Below, piece after piece: positions 21,580-33,580 of a stretch of 64,000 nt of DNA. Under the pieces are notes generated by a model. That model saw nothing but the letters and a program-made list of their open reading frames with translations, made no database searches and was not told the DNA's origin. The stretch's first letter is position 1; each line of letters begins with the position of its first letter. The DNA is from Ophioderma brevispina (taxonomy: Eukaryota > Echinodermata > Ophiuroidea > Amphilepidida > Ophiodermatidae), in NCBI GenBank assembly GCA_023653785.1, contig JAMKCH010002883.1:87501-151500 (forward strand), written 5' to 3'. The position numbers were made by a program, and so were the translations under genes.

Positions 21580-24555
21580 GGGTAAAGGTTTCGAGTCCCC
21601 AACCAAACCAAATCAGAATTACTTCCACCCCTTCACGACAGATACATATTGCTGTTCCAACTTCAACGCTCTTCAAGGGAGGGAAAACAAAAAAATAGGT
21701 AAATGTACCTAATCCCGATGAAAATGTCCTTCAGTCATTCCAAACGAAAGAGAGATTGAGGTTTTGTCATTTTGTGCAGCTTCACAACTGCCATTTCAAA
21801 GAACTCCGAACCACTTTGTAAAACATGCCTTTAGGTGCGTGTACCAAATCATGACTTCCACATTTCCCGAAATGCACCGCGAAACCCTCACTGGTTTGAA
21901 AAAATCGAACTCATGTAACGGGGAGCAAAACCACTGGGAAAATGCCAAAGCCGCATATGCATTGATATGACGTCATTTGCTCACAGAAGATGCATTGTGG
22001 GGAATGGGAAAGCGGTGAATGGATTTACAAAGGTTGAGCTTTCCCCACGCGAATAGTGTGGGTCTTATATTTTGGAATAGTAATTTCAGTGTGGTTAAGA
22101 ACGCCAAGGGAATACCTTTGTTAACAGTATTGTGGCTAAGATAAGAACGCCAAGAGGATCGTTTTTAACAATAGAGTGGTAAACAGAATGGTAAAGAATT
22201 GGTAAAATTACGTAAGGTATATGTGTGTGTATGCGTGTGTGTGTGTGGGTGTGTGTGTGTGTTTGTAATCAAGATTGCTAGAAGCATGCTAAAACTAACC
22301 TTCCATTGTAACATAAAATAAATAATAATCTCACGTTCTTGATCTTAGCCAAGCTTGCCTGAGATTACATTGTGAATCATTCAATAAGCATTCCCTCAAT
22401 CATTTCTGTAATGGATAGGAGGCAACAAAGGATGACATGTGAGTAGTATCTCGTATCAGACGTTATTTTACGCTTATAACGAGCGCGCCTTATTGCGTTT
22501 TAACTAAGTATTCTAAATAGTCCTATTTTGTTTCCTCTAGGTCATTATAATAATCGGCAGATTAGTCTAAGCCTACCTCCCAATTATAATAACCCCTCGT
22601 TCTTCCACTGTTATAAAACAAAAATATCACCCATGTTTTATCAGGCCATAAAACACAGCGCCGTTATTATCCTCGGGACTTTGATTACTATTGAAGACAA
22701 AGTGTGGGGATCTTGCACTCAAAATTCCCCACACTCATTGAAAGGTCATTCAAACCAATTAGCTAACTGATATGCTACATCATATGATGAGTTTACTTTT
22801 TCTATTATAATTAAAATGATCACGAAATACACTATACAAAATATATTCTTTAAAATAACTTTGTTTTGGAAACTATGTTTTTTCCAATAGTACACACAGC
22901 AACATTGGCTTTGTTAAAAATAAGCAGGTCTATTCCATAGAAGATTGATGGCAATTTGTCTGAAGGCAGCGGGTAAATTTAACCCGCTTTAAAACAAAGT
23001 TCTCCATATATACATGCAGCCCCGTCGTGAAGTTCAGTATGTAGGTCACTTTTCCTCTTAATATATCCAATGCATGACTGATCTGATTTGAAATTCAACA
23101 GCTCAGGTCGTCATAACTCAGAACAAAACTTGATGCACCTATCAAATGATAAATTAAATCCCTTTTTATTCTGAGATCGTAAAATTTTGAGAGGAAATAT
23201 TGTACCCTGGAACCTGAAGCGCAACCATGCTATAGTGGTTCATCGAGAAACCACTGACCTATAGACAATTAACCTATTATACTCCTTATAATATCTATCC
23301 ATATATTTTTCTGGCCATTTCCACTGGTGATACATTGGCCACTGACCAACTTCACCAAATACGGTACATCAATGTAGTAACAATTATCATCAACATAAAA
23401 CTTGAACAAAAATAAATTGCTATACTATTCTCTGGGTGGGGGGTGAAAAAAATGAACAATTAATCTAATGCTTCAAAGAAGAAAAGGTAGTATATTAATC
23501 AATGCCAGTGGTTACGGCCACGTTAGAAACAGAGAATGGACTTATTAGATCGGTCTTTGATTATCTTTGAAATGATATATAAGATGATGTTGAGAATGGC
23601 AAACGTATTGCAAACTAATTTAGTTGGCTTTTCTGGTTCATTTTACAGTACCCAGCATTTTGGCATACAATACGAATAGGCAGTCGTTATGCGAAAACTT
23701 GGAAGGTTAAATTTCCCAATTTCTTTTTTTTTAAAATAAAGATTACAATCATAAAGATACATCAAATCCTTCCCTTCCATCTATTATATAATGCACTATA
23801 CAAATGGTTCTAAACTTCAGACTAATAATTAACTCTTGGCTTGGCCCATTATTTAAGCAGACAGTGGCAACAATTGCGCAATTTGATATAAAAGCATCAA
23901 ATTTAGCAGAGATGTATGTAGAGAAATGAATTGGATATGGAACTACCTGCTCAAGGTAGCATAGAGGCTAGCCATCACAAAGGTCAAATGAGGTTAAAAC
24001 AGAATACAGAGAATATATTGACAAAATGTTTTATCAAATTAAAAATCAATTCAGAATTGGCTATTTATACTAAATGAAGATTAAATAAAATTACAAAAAT
24101 TGATTAACGGTTATTGATTATTATTGACTATAAATTGCTATAGGTATAAACTTGGAATAAGAATCTCGGTTAAATAGAATTGTTTCGGGGTCATTTATTA
24201 ACAAAATTTTAACACTTTGCATGTATTATGGTCTATTCAATTCCTCTCTTTTCTGTGACTACGTTAGTTGGCAAGGACTTTCCATCCTTGTGGAGCCAAG
24301 TCTAAACTAGATGCATTGGTCAGTACTGTAATTTTTACCAGTTGAAGTTAAGACGTGGCGTCATTGCGAATGAGCTCCTTGACGTTATCAACATTGGTAA
24401 AGGGACAATACCAGTGACGCAACTTCACAACCCCTAAAGTGCACTGCAACACTCAGTGGTTTCCAATGGAACTGAACTTATAGTAACGGAGGAGAAAAGT
24501 TTGATTTCAAACAAAAGGTCGAACAATTGAAGGTAGAATTAAGTATCTGACTAGG
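21580..24555. other. No supported gene; one TG microsatellite
   Basis: AT-rich DNA of about 3 kb. (TG)n with interruptions lies at about 22222-22264. Short frames at 21.76-21.97 and 22.53-22.77 kb have no recognised motif. Confidence 0.45.
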
Positions 24556-24558
24556 TAA

Positions 24559-24698
24559 GGGTTGGCTTCAAAACTCACCCGCCGGTTGATTAGCGGGTCC
24601 GCCCGGTTCTGTGCGGTTGAAGTATGTTTTCTTTGTTCTAAACAATGGCAAGCGGGTCAACCGCACTGAACAGCCAGTGGAGTTTTTAAGTCATCTCT
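24559..24698 (+). mobile_element. Short TIR repeat, copy A (about 140 bp)
   Basis: The ends TGGCTTCAAAACTCACC and GGAGTTTTTAAGTCA are imperfect inverted repeats. An inner hairpin pairs GTTCTGTGCGGTTGA with TCAACCGCACTGAAC. A reverse-orientation copy at 55503-55633 shares both ends plus an internal CATTGTTTAGAAC. Non-coding, MITE-like. Superfamily not determined. Confidence 0.6.
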
Positions 24699-25253
24699 AA
24701 GCAGCTACCTACCTCAAACCACGTATTTCCGAATTCCAACTAACCTTTGAATAGAAGAGATCTTATATTTGAGAACTTATATTTGAAACGTACATGGCGG
24801 GGTATATCCACAAGAAGTGTTACTTAATTACAATTATGAGTTTTTATGTAGATAATAATCAATTTCGTGATAGTGTTTGCTGTTTGTCGTTTCTAAGCTT
24901 GTTTCATTTCCTGATTGGAGTCAAAAAGCCTGAATATGCAATGCTTAGAATAAATTGCAGTGTGAGTGCAACCAAGTGGTATCTATATTTTCACCATTTT
25001 ACATCAGTATTTGGGTATTAAATATTAAAATGAGAGCGATTATTGCACAAGATGAAAGCACACGATTTGTCTCACATTGTCTTCCACTTCAGCGATTTAC
25101 ACTAAGGAATTAAGGTGGCGTAGCTACACATCAGATTTCCAAACCAGTGTAATAATGTTGTATCTACGATACGACTCTGCTGCCCCCGAATGTTGTGTCC
25201 AGTGCAAAAAGGTCGTGTGTTCAATTTTTTTTACTGTTATCAAGGTTACTTAG

Positions 25254-26103
25254 TTAAAGACACTATCAGTGATTTTCCCGAAAGAGTCAAAATATTTCAT
25301 ATTTGCAGGAGAGCGTGGCCTAGCGGTTAGGGGTGCTTGCCTCTGGCGCAAATTTACCATCAAAATTCCCGGGTTCGAATCCCGGTGAGGTCGTGGCACT
25401 TGCTGGGATTTATTCGGGTACTATCAATTCTGGATTTGATCTGTATACCAGCTATTGATTAAATACAGAATACCGCTCTCCTCCATGGTTCACTTGGAAT
25501 TGGGCAAATGGATCATGAAAGGATCCCGTCCTTCGGAGGGGACGTTAAGCCGTCGGTCCCGTGTACAGAGAGTCACAACTGTACATGTACATCGCAGTCA
25601 GTGTCGAATAAGAGTAGGGTGTAAACCCCTGACTGTTCCCAATCCGCCCCAGCCTCAAATAGCGGGTCATGTTAGGAGCGTCCGTATCATGGATACACGC
25701 GGCCCCGGATCAGCACACTAGCTGAACAAATCCTGACACCACCACAAAGCCATTAGCAATGACTTGTGGATACGAGCAAACAAACATATTTGCAGGAATA
25801 GTTTAACAATGACGGATAAGTCTGTAGAATTCGGAGAATTTCCTCAAGTTACTTTTTCCAACTGAAGAATTGACAGAAAAGGAAAAAACGGCAGTGTTCA
25901 AAGTATGAATCGCTATTCTTTGTGGTATTGTGTCTGTATGGACAATAAAGACTAAAATATCCAATTTTATCCTCATTAGGTTGCTTCTGGTTTTTTCATT
26001 TACAAGGCATGTTAGGATACCTGTACTTGTTACAGACATGCAAAAAATGTTTTTTATATGTTTTCGGCTTTTTGATTAATCAAATCACTGATAGTGCCTT
26101 TAA
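25254..26103 (+). mobile_element. TTAA-flanked MITE, copy 1 (355 bp without its SINE)
   Basis: Flanked by TTAA at 25254-25257 and 26100-26103. Terminal inverted repeats are AGACACTATCAGTGATTT on the left and the reverse complement AGGCACTATCAGTGATTT on the right. The TTAA target duplication is the hallmark of the piggyBac superfamily, but the termini are not the usual piggyBac ones, so this is a provisional class. Other copies are at 26548, 30795 (truncated), 31417 and 46263, with different flanking DNA at the 25-kb and 31-kb loci. Confidence 0.75.
25311..25784 (+). mobile_element. Full-length tRNA-derived SINE, copy 1 (474 bp)
   Basis: A tRNA-like head has A box TGGCCTAGCGG (25316-25326) and B box GGTTCGAATCC (25372-25382), typical of RNA polymerase III SINE promoters. 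The body includes a conserved-looking palindromic core (GGGACGTTAAG, then CCGTCGGTCCC, about 25538-25560). It is flanked by an exact 13-bp duplication, CATATTTGCAGGA, at 25298-25310 and 25785-25797. The empty site with a single CATATTTGCAGGA is present in unit 2 of the same duplication (26592-26604). It is nested inside the TTAA-flanked MITE. It needs LINE proteins in trans, as all SINEs do. The partner LINE is not identified. Confidence 0.92.
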
Positions 26104-26247
26104 CATGGATATAAATATTGCAAGTAATAAAATAAGACGTATAAGAAATATTTTGAAAAGAGTATCTTTATCCAACTCTATTACTACCCATTTATTTGCG
26201 TAGCTACGTCATTGCTGCACTCAGAACATCGTAGTTGTAGTTCAACA

Positions 26248-26269
26248 TTTTTTTTTTTTTTTTTTTTGT
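26248..26269 (+). other. T22 joint of duplication II
   Basis: Pure run of 22 T between the last base of unit 1 and the first base of unit 2. Same arrangement as at 21209, 30975 and 33561. Confidence 0.85.
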
Positions 26270-27053
26270 GGTATCTATATTTTCACCAGTTTACATCAGT
26301 ATTTGGGTATTAAATATTAAAATGAGAGCGATTATTGCACAAGATGAAAGCACACGATTTGTCTCACATTGTCTTCCACTTCAGCGATTTACACTAAGGA
26401 ATTAAGGTGGCGTAGCTACACATCAGATTTCCAAACCAGTGTAATAATGTTGTATCTACGATACGACTCTGCTGCCGCCCCGAATGTTGTGTCCAGTGCA
26501 AAAAGGTCGTGTGTTCAATTTTTTTTACTGTTATCAAGGTTACTTAGTTAAAGACACTATCAGTGATTTTCCCGAAAGAGTCAAAATATTTCATATTTGC
26601 AGGAATAGTTTAACAATGACGGATAAGTCTGTAGAATTCGGAGAATTTCCTCAAGTTACTTTTTCCAACTGAAGAATTGACAGAAAAGGAAAAAACGGCA
26701 GTGTTCAAAGTATGAATCGCTATTCTTTGTGGTATTGTGTCTGTATGGACAATAAAGACTAAAATATCCAATTTTATCCTCATTAGGTTGCTTCTGGTTT
26801 TTTCATTTACAAGGCATGTTAGGATACCTGTACTTGTTACAGACATGCAAAAAATGTTTTTTATATGTTTTCGGCTTTTTGATTAATCAAATCACTGATA
26901 GTGCCTTTAACATGGATATAAATATTGCAAGTAATAAAATAAGACGTATAAGAAATATTTTGAAAAGAGTATCTTTATCCAACTCTATTACTACCCATTT
27001 ATTTGCGTAGTACGTCATTGCTGCACTCAGAACATCGTAGTTGTAGTTCAACA
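26270..27053 (+). repeat. Direct duplication II, unit 2 (784 bp, SINE-free)
   Basis: Near-identical to unit 1 minus the SINE. After GTTGTAGTTCAACA it continues into unique sequence. Matching short minus-strand frames in the two units simply reflect the duplication and are not a gene. Confidence 0.97.
26548..26910 (+). mobile_element. TTAA-flanked MITE, copy 1' (355 bp, empty of SINE)
   Basis: TTAA at 26548-26551 and 26907-26910, the same terminal repeats as copy 1, and an uninterrupted SINE target site at 26592-26604. Duplicate or allele of copy 1. Confidence 0.8.
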
Positions 27054-27059
27054 AGTCGT

Positions 27060-27600
27060 ATCTACTCCTAATTAGACACTGTTAATTTTCCACAATTATT
27101 GAGATAACAAACTTGAAATATATTTTAAATTATGCGCATTCACTCCCATAATCCATAACAAAACTCAATTTAGCCAAAAGGTACAAACACAAGTATGGTG
27201 TTCTAATAGTGTCTTTATTCAGCGTACATAACAAGGCCAGACTTTTAATGTTAGTATTAGCAAACCCACATTACCGACTGATCGACGTTGCGAACACTGC
27301 ATGTCCAAATGCCAGCCTTATAAATGTGGTATTGTATGTTCACATGGCACAGGGATTCGTGTAAAAGGTGTTGTGCATTACAAATTTGGTATTGAAATGT
27401 AGGTTTTTATCAAACACAAAATACAGGGAATGTATATCAAACACCAGTACAATCATCTTTTTAAGCACCACAAATCCGTGTTTATCCACATACTTGTTCA
27501 TAACAAATTAAAGGAGTTAGGGAGTCATTTTAGTTGTTTCTTTAAATATTAAGGTAAAATACATCTTAAAAGAACTGTTTTTTTTTTTTGTTGTTTTTTT

Positions 27601-27633
<33 letters not shown>

Positions 27634-29425
27634 CTTTGGGAAACTCAGTTTATGCTCGTTGCTGAAATTTCAAAACAATAATTTCGGTTTTCGATGCTTT
27701 GGTCATTTAGAGAAAGGAAGATGCTAAGCGTCGTATACTATTTCGGGCACCATTTTGGATTTCATTTGTGTGTGCAAACACCTACATTGCGATATTAATG
27801 CAAATTCACTTAAATTATGTTTAATCAATAATTGTAAAAAACAGGACTAACAGGTATAATTGATCAACTAATGAGGTAATAGCTTTAAGGGGTTTTTGTT
27901 TGTCAGAGGTTACTTTCTGTTCAAAAAATTTCGATATAAGTCTATTATTTCTTTAAAAATGTGTAATTGTTTGGTTGCCGTGGTAGTTTGTTTTGCGGTT
28001 AAGTTATTCTCGTTTTCCATTAGCCGTATGAGAGTGATTCAAACAGCCTGTGGAGTGAGATGAAACTCCCATAGAGCAGCGTGATGATTCAATGAATAAT
28101 TGCGAATTCCAAAAGACACATTTGGCCCTCTAGTATTGATCAAAACCAATTTGTCAATCACTAAGACGAGACCTCCTTGACAGGTGTCCGCTTGGATTGA
28201 ACCTCAAATATTTGCATATAATACAAACAATAGCATCAGAACATTGTATTTTCCCCGCCAATTACTAAACAAAAACAAACTTCATGGCAAGGATAAGATC
28301 AACTCATTAAAACCTAGTAGAGCAATACACATTTTCTCATACAGTGACCTATACCATTATTCCATTTGGCGTAATGTCGCAGGGAAACTAGCAACAAAGT
28401 GATCCCTTAATAATAAGACTACTTCCTGAAAACAGTGTATTGCGCTTATTCAGTGTTGCACTGTTGAATTCTCGGGAATCGCCAGTCCAAACCGGTCACG
28501 ATAAACACAACGCCCACCCCCTAACCAGATACAGATGGTCCTAATTGAATACCTTGCTTGCCAAAATTGTACACACCTGCAAATTAAATTTCCTGCGTCA
28601 CTGGATGTTTCTTTACGAAATATAGAATGATTGTAACCTCATCTAACAGGGAAAATCCACTACGACAAGAATTATTTCATTAAATTAAAGAACATTTGGT
28701 GTTTTAAAAACCATTTCATGTATCCAGCCTTAGTGCATGATGTCCCACATTACCAATTCTTTGCTTTTTCCCAAAATTTGCATCAAGCATGCTGAAATCC
28801 CGCTCTTCGCTGACACCCATGGATTTGGCAACCTATACGATATAAACCCCTGTGGTGTCACGTAAGGTTGCCAAATTCAAGTGTGTCCAGCGCGTGGGGT
28901 CCACCTTTTGTATCCCTGGACACAGCCCATCTTTTACATACAACCCGAGAGCGACAGGGAAGGGATCTGGAAAGATGCTATTACAATATCCCTCATCAGC
29001 TTAACTTTCTTTGCTCTCTCATTTAAGTTTCAAATAAATATAGTTTAAAGTGTATAGCACCTTCAAATAAAAAAATATGTGATTGTTTGCACGAAGTCTG
29101 GTATTTTGCGAGAATACTGATTACTTATTTCATATCTGTACTGGTTATTTTATTTAAAGGTTATTTATTGACATGAATCTATCGGCACATATATAATGAA
29201 ATATCCCTAAACCGGTTACTTTTCATGGTCATTGGAGTATTCCTTGCGAAAACAAATCCACATTTATTCATACAAATGTACACGACTGTACAGCAATCAT
29301 GGAAGCTGCCATTTTTTATTCCCTATGCTATATTTACAACATCGCACGCAATAACGAAACAGGAGCCAGCAAACACATGTCACGTGACTTCAGCCAGTGT
29401 GCCACAAGCCTCATCCTTACGAACT
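27060..29425. other. No supported gene; long poly-T tract
   Basis: AT-rich DNA. An interrupted T tract at 27579-27633 ends in 32 uninterrupted T (27602-27633). Unlike the T20 joints it is not flanked by duplicated sequence. No gene or repeat boundary recognised. Confidence 0.5.
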
Positions 29426-30369
29426 TGGGTGAGCATACAAAGCGAAGTTCGCGACTTGTGGCAGGTCGATATCGTAATGCTAAACATGGCGGCTTCCTTA
29501 AATCGTCTACTGCTACGAATATTAAGCATTACAATGGCGTTTTCTTCGCAAGGAATACTTCAATGACCATGAAAACCTTATGGTTCGTCTTATTCAGGAT
29601 ATTTCATTGTGCCGTAAAAAAAAAAGCTTCATGTCAATAAATTCCTTTAAACGTGACTTAAGTTTTGCAAATAGGAGAGAACCATCCTTCTCGTCTGTCA
29701 TTCTCGTACGTGTTCTGCAAACATGGTAAAACCGAGAAACTGGTGTTTTATATCAATCGGGTTATATGGGTAGGGTCAGGGTTTTACGCCTTTTATCACA
29801 TCTTTCTGTTTTCTTATGCTTCAGTCTACTTTCGCGTTAACCTGTTTTCCCGTTATTTTGCCTTGCCGATTTCGATCAATCTTCTTCAAGGTTTCCTGCT
29901 CGCCACTGCTGTGTTTCTCTCACAATTTCTTTTTCAATATTCGACCAAATATTGTGTCTGTCCTTGCCTATGTCCGAGTTCGTCATCTAGTTGTATTTAC
30001 GTAAGGTTATAGAATCAGGGTAAGGGGTTTCAAACTTTATATTGTAAAATTGCTTCATACAGTTGAACTCTTTCCCCGCATAGGAGTTTAGTGTACCGTC
30101 TGCAAAGGACACTTAAATTAATTAGAGAAAAATGATTAAAAAGATATGGTTAGTTGCTTGTGCTCTATTCAGTTGTATAATATGTTGCCTTTACGTCATT
30201 TTTTGTGATTAGACACGAGATACGCTTATACCAAGATTGCAAAATTGCTATACTAACCGAACCATCCAAGTAAGTGGCGCCATATACAATATTCGATGAC
30301 GGATCTCAAAGTTGAAAGGACTAAACATTTTGCTTCTACACGTACAAAAACTCTTTTATGAGCATATCC

Positions 30370-30974
30370 ATCATCAATTCTTGCCAGGTACAAATTGAAG
30401 CGGCAAAATGTTGAAACTGTCATCGCTTTAATCAGACGAGAATATTTTACCACTGTGATTGGATAGTGCAAATCAAGTATGGATAATTTACCGCGCCCAA
30501 AATAAAGGTAGCAGTAAGTAAACAAGTAATAATAACCGTTGTAGCAATAGCAGTGTCCAAATTTAAACGGGTAAAGATAAATCACTTTTGAAGAGCCCTA
30601 GGAATTACCAATATTTGGTGGAGTAAAAACTCACTATAAATTTAGTGAAATTTTTTTAATTTGATTGGAAATCTATCTTTATTGTGGTAGAGATTCACTA
30701 CTATAAGAGTAAATTACGCTCGTACAGTATAGTTTCATTCCAAAAACTAATGGCTACTCGAAACACCTTAAAATCTAAACAATAAAATATAATCTTAAAG
30801 ACACTATCAGTGATTTGACCGAAAGACTCAAAATATTTTAAATTGGCAAGAGTAGCTTAATACTGTAGAATTGACAGAAAAGGTAGAAAACTTCAGTCTT
30901 ATGAATCTGCAGTGATATGAATCTCCATTCAATTATATGTTAAAGTAAGTGTCCGTACGAACAGCAATTACTAA
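30370..30974 (+). repeat. Direct duplication III, unit 1 (605 bp)
   Basis: Starts ATCATCAATTCTTGCC and ends GAACAGCAATTACTAA. Includes the first 175 bp of a TTAA-flanked MITE (TTAA at 30795), cut off by the T20 joint. Confidence 0.95.
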
Positions 30975-30994
30975 TTTTTTTTTTTTTTTTTTTT
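30975..30994 (+). other. T20 joint of duplication III
   Basis: Exactly 20 T between the two units. The homologous positions in the other alpha copies have no such run. Confidence 0.85.
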
Positions 30995-31636
30995 ATCATC
31001 AATTCTTGCCAGGTACAAATTGAAGCGGCAAAATGTTGAAACTGTCATCGCTTTAATCAGACGAGAATATTTTACCACTGTGATTGGATAGTGCAAATCA
31101 AGTATGGATAATTTACCGCGCCCAAAATAAAGGTAGCAGTAAGTAAACAAGTAATAATAACCGTTGTAGCAATAGCAGTGTCCAAATTTAAACGGGTAAA
31201 GATAAATCACTTTTGAAGAGCCATAGGAATAACCAATATTTGGTGGAGTAAAAACTCACTATAAATTTAGTGATAATTTTATTTGGAAATCTATCTTTAT
31301 TGTGGTAGAGATTCACTACTACCAGAGTAAATTACGCTCGTACAGTATAGTTTCATTCCAAAAACTGATGGCTATTCGTAACACCTTATCTAAATCTAAA
31401 ACAATAAAATATAATCTTAAAGACACAATCAGTGATTTGACCTAAAGAGTCAAAATATTTGGAAATTTGCAAGAGTAGCTTAATAGTGAAGGATAAGTCT
31501 ATACCATTCTGAAAAATTGATAGAAAAGGTAGAAAACTTCAGTGTTATGAATCTGCAGTGTTATGAATCTGCAGTGATATGAATCTCCGTTCAATTATAT
31601 GTTAAAGTAAGTGTCCGTACGAACAGCAATTACTAA
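30995..31636 (+). repeat. Direct duplication III, unit 2 (642 bp)
   Basis: Repeats unit 1 with small differences, including an extra copy of the 18-bp phrase GTTATGAATCTGCAGT (31540-31578). It then continues uninterrupted into the rest of the alpha block. Confidence 0.95.
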
Positions 31637-31783
31637 AATATCCGATTTTGTCCTTATTGGGTTGCTTTTGGACTTATCACTTGTAGGGTATGTTAGGATA
31701 CCTATACGTGTTACAAACATGCAAAAATCTGATTTTGATTTTTTCGATTTTCTGATTACGCAAATCACTGACAGTACCTTTAA
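31417..31783 (+). mobile_element. TTAA-flanked MITE, copy 2 (359 bp)
   Basis: TTAA at 31417-31420 and 31780-31783. Termini AGACACAATCAGTGATTT and, in reverse, AGGTACTGTCAGTGATTT. Same interior order as copy 1 (TTGATAGAAAAGG, ATATCCGATTTTGTCC, GTTAGGATACCT). Flanks differ from copy 1, so this is an independent insertion site. Confidence 0.75.
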
Positions 31784-32569
31784 AAAACAATTGCCTACCT
31801 TTAAAGCGTTTTAAAATATTTTATTCATTTTCATATTTAGGTGTTTTATATAACTCTTTAAGAGCGATTTTCACTCCTTTTCCTTTGCAGAGTAATAGAA
31901 GAGGTATAGTGATGTTAATGATATAATAAGAACAATATTATAATCATAAATAACAGCAGAGTGAATAGGGTTTTACCAAAACAGTATTGCAAGTTGCAGC
32001 TTTGGGTACTTTTGTAATTCCACACTGAAGCTCAGACGTTGCTTGTGTATCTGCAATATATTTTAACATTCCTTAGGTATAGAGTTAAGCCATGACTTTA
32101 TCTGTTTTACCAAGAAAATGGTCGGCGAGTAATTTAATCACAATTCACATGTTTATCATTTCCAATATCTATACAAAAAAGTAATAACATTGCAGCATAT
32201 CTGCTATCATCATTAACACTATGTATTTGAAATCAATATGTGATATGCATATTTTACGCCAGAGCGTCTGACGAAACGTTTATCAACACTAAACTAATAA
32301 TATTTCAAAGCGAAATTAAAGAGAAATATCCAGAAGCCATGCACGGCTTTCTCTGCTGTGAAGTCTATAAATATACCCTTTTAAATATGAACACCAAGCT
32401 CAGCATTTTTACACTCTGCTACTGTATATCTACGGGGCAGCCAATCAATACATAATGCTATCACTATATGTTTAAATACAAATATGCCCTAACCTTCTAA
32501 AAATAACATACCAGGTAAATTTCGCCTTATGCTTTTGCATGTGGCACAGGCGTGTACGTGAAGTTTATA

Positions 32570-33560
32570 ACAAATCCAAGGCGCCATTACCCCTAGTTCA
32601 ATCACGCTGTTTCTTTATCATTAAGCTCAAATAAGTTTGAACTCCAATATTAGGAGTAGATGAAGTGTCAGAAATAAACCCGAAACTTGACACTTCCGCT
32701 ATCTAATGCTAAATTTACTCTTGTCTGTGTGGATTTTACCATTTTTGCATCTTTGTTAATGAACTGGTAAATTGACTGATTGGGGAGCGAATAAATATCA
32801 AAAGTTAGGCGTCAGTCATAGGAAGGTATTATTCGGGTCTTGTGCGCCAACTATTTAGGAGCTTTGGGTAAAATTCTTCAATGTATAGTTTGTATTATTT
32901 CCGACACTTGTAAAGTGTTTCCTTTTTGGCTCTTAGCAAGGTCAAATTTCAATGATCCTTGACCCTCAAACCTTTCTAACAAACTCGCAACAAGAGTCAA
33001 TGACAGAAATTTACAAACAAACACACAAATAAACCTACATTTTTTGTATCGAATTGGTCAATCAAACAAGCAGGTAATTGACTTGTCTGTGGAATAACCC
33101 ATATAACGTCACCTATTAATTGGCAAATTTTATTGAAAATTCCTACAACCGTCAAAACATTTTGAAACATATATAAAATAAGTCTGTTGGTGCCACTTTA
33201 AAGAATTATATATAAATTCTTCGTATAACTTCAGGAGCTTCCACTATTTTTGTTATGTACGATGCTTGTTTAATGTCAAGGATATAAATAAAAACGAGCT
33301 TTGCCTTTGACGTCTTTCGCTTCTCAGATTGTGTGATTGGCCAAGACGTAATTGTGGGCGGAGTGAAAAGTCAAAAAGCAAAAACGGGCTATTGGAGTGT
33401 ATTGTGTATCCAACGGAAAACAATCAAGCCGTCACGAATTATTGTACAGCTTCTCATGAAGCCTGGAATGTGGGCTGTGGTGGACATAAGTATTAAGCAG
33501 GTGTGGGTGCATGTGTGTGTTTGGGTGTGTGGGTGTATGTTCGATGTTCGATGTGAAAGA
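32570..33560 (+). repeat. Direct duplication IV, unit 1 (991 bp)
   Basis: Starts ACAAATCCAAGGCGCC and ends GATGTGAAAGA at the T20 joint. Lies within block alpha copy 1. Confidence 0.93.
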
Positions 33561-33580
33561 TTTTTTTTTTTTTTTTTTTT
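33561..33580 (+). other. T20 joint of duplication IV
   Basis: Exactly 20 T. The other forward alpha copy reads GATGTGAAAGAACTCACTGC at this position (near 48430), without a T run. Confidence 0.85.

Larger units (their letters stand above)
24976..26247 (+). repeat. Direct duplication II, unit 1 (1272 bp, carries a SINE)
   Basis: Starts GTGGTATCTATATTTTC and ends GTTGTAGTTCAACA. Without the SINE and one copy of its target-site duplication it is 785 bp, against 784 bp for unit 2, and the two are nearly identical. The SINE is the only large difference. Confidence 0.97.
29429..33560 (+). repeat. Block alpha, copy 1 (internally expanded by one T20-joined duplication)
   Basis: Matched in reverse by 35960-38835 and in the same sense by 45490-48560 (which lacks the first 580 bp). 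Landmarks include CAAGGAATACTTCAATGACC, TTTAGTGTACCGTCTGCAAAG, AAGTGGCGCCAT, GGCGCCATTACCCC and AAGCCTGGAATGTGGGCTG. It holds no convincing coding sequence: open frames of about 115-120 codons in copies 1 and 2 shift frame relative to each other. Internal duplication III (30370-31636) is unique to this copy. Confidence 0.9.

Noticed and set aside
25309..25395. tRNA gene (leucine-like head)
   Set aside because: It is the head of a 474-bp SINE with its own target-site duplication, and the same head recurs in reverse at 40300-40403.
25803..26846. Identical 78-codon minus-strand genes at 25803-26039 and 26610-26846
   Set aside because: They lie in the two units of the same direct duplication and within the MITE. 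There is no independent evidence of coding.
27602..27633. Another T-run duplication joint
   Set aside because: The T32 run is not flanked by duplicated sequence and sits in an interrupted T-rich stretch.
29486..29566. Short frame starting AAACATGGCGGCTTCC, resembling a mitochondrial leader with a TISU/YY1-like start
   Set aside because: It stops after 27 codons, has no splice donor in frame, and is simply repeated with block alpha (reverse copy near 38780).
29665..30012. Conserved 115-codon membrane-like protein, with a relative at 38197-38562
   Set aside because: The two copies are the same repeated DNA, but the reading frames shift relative to each other between shared segments, so no protein is conserved.
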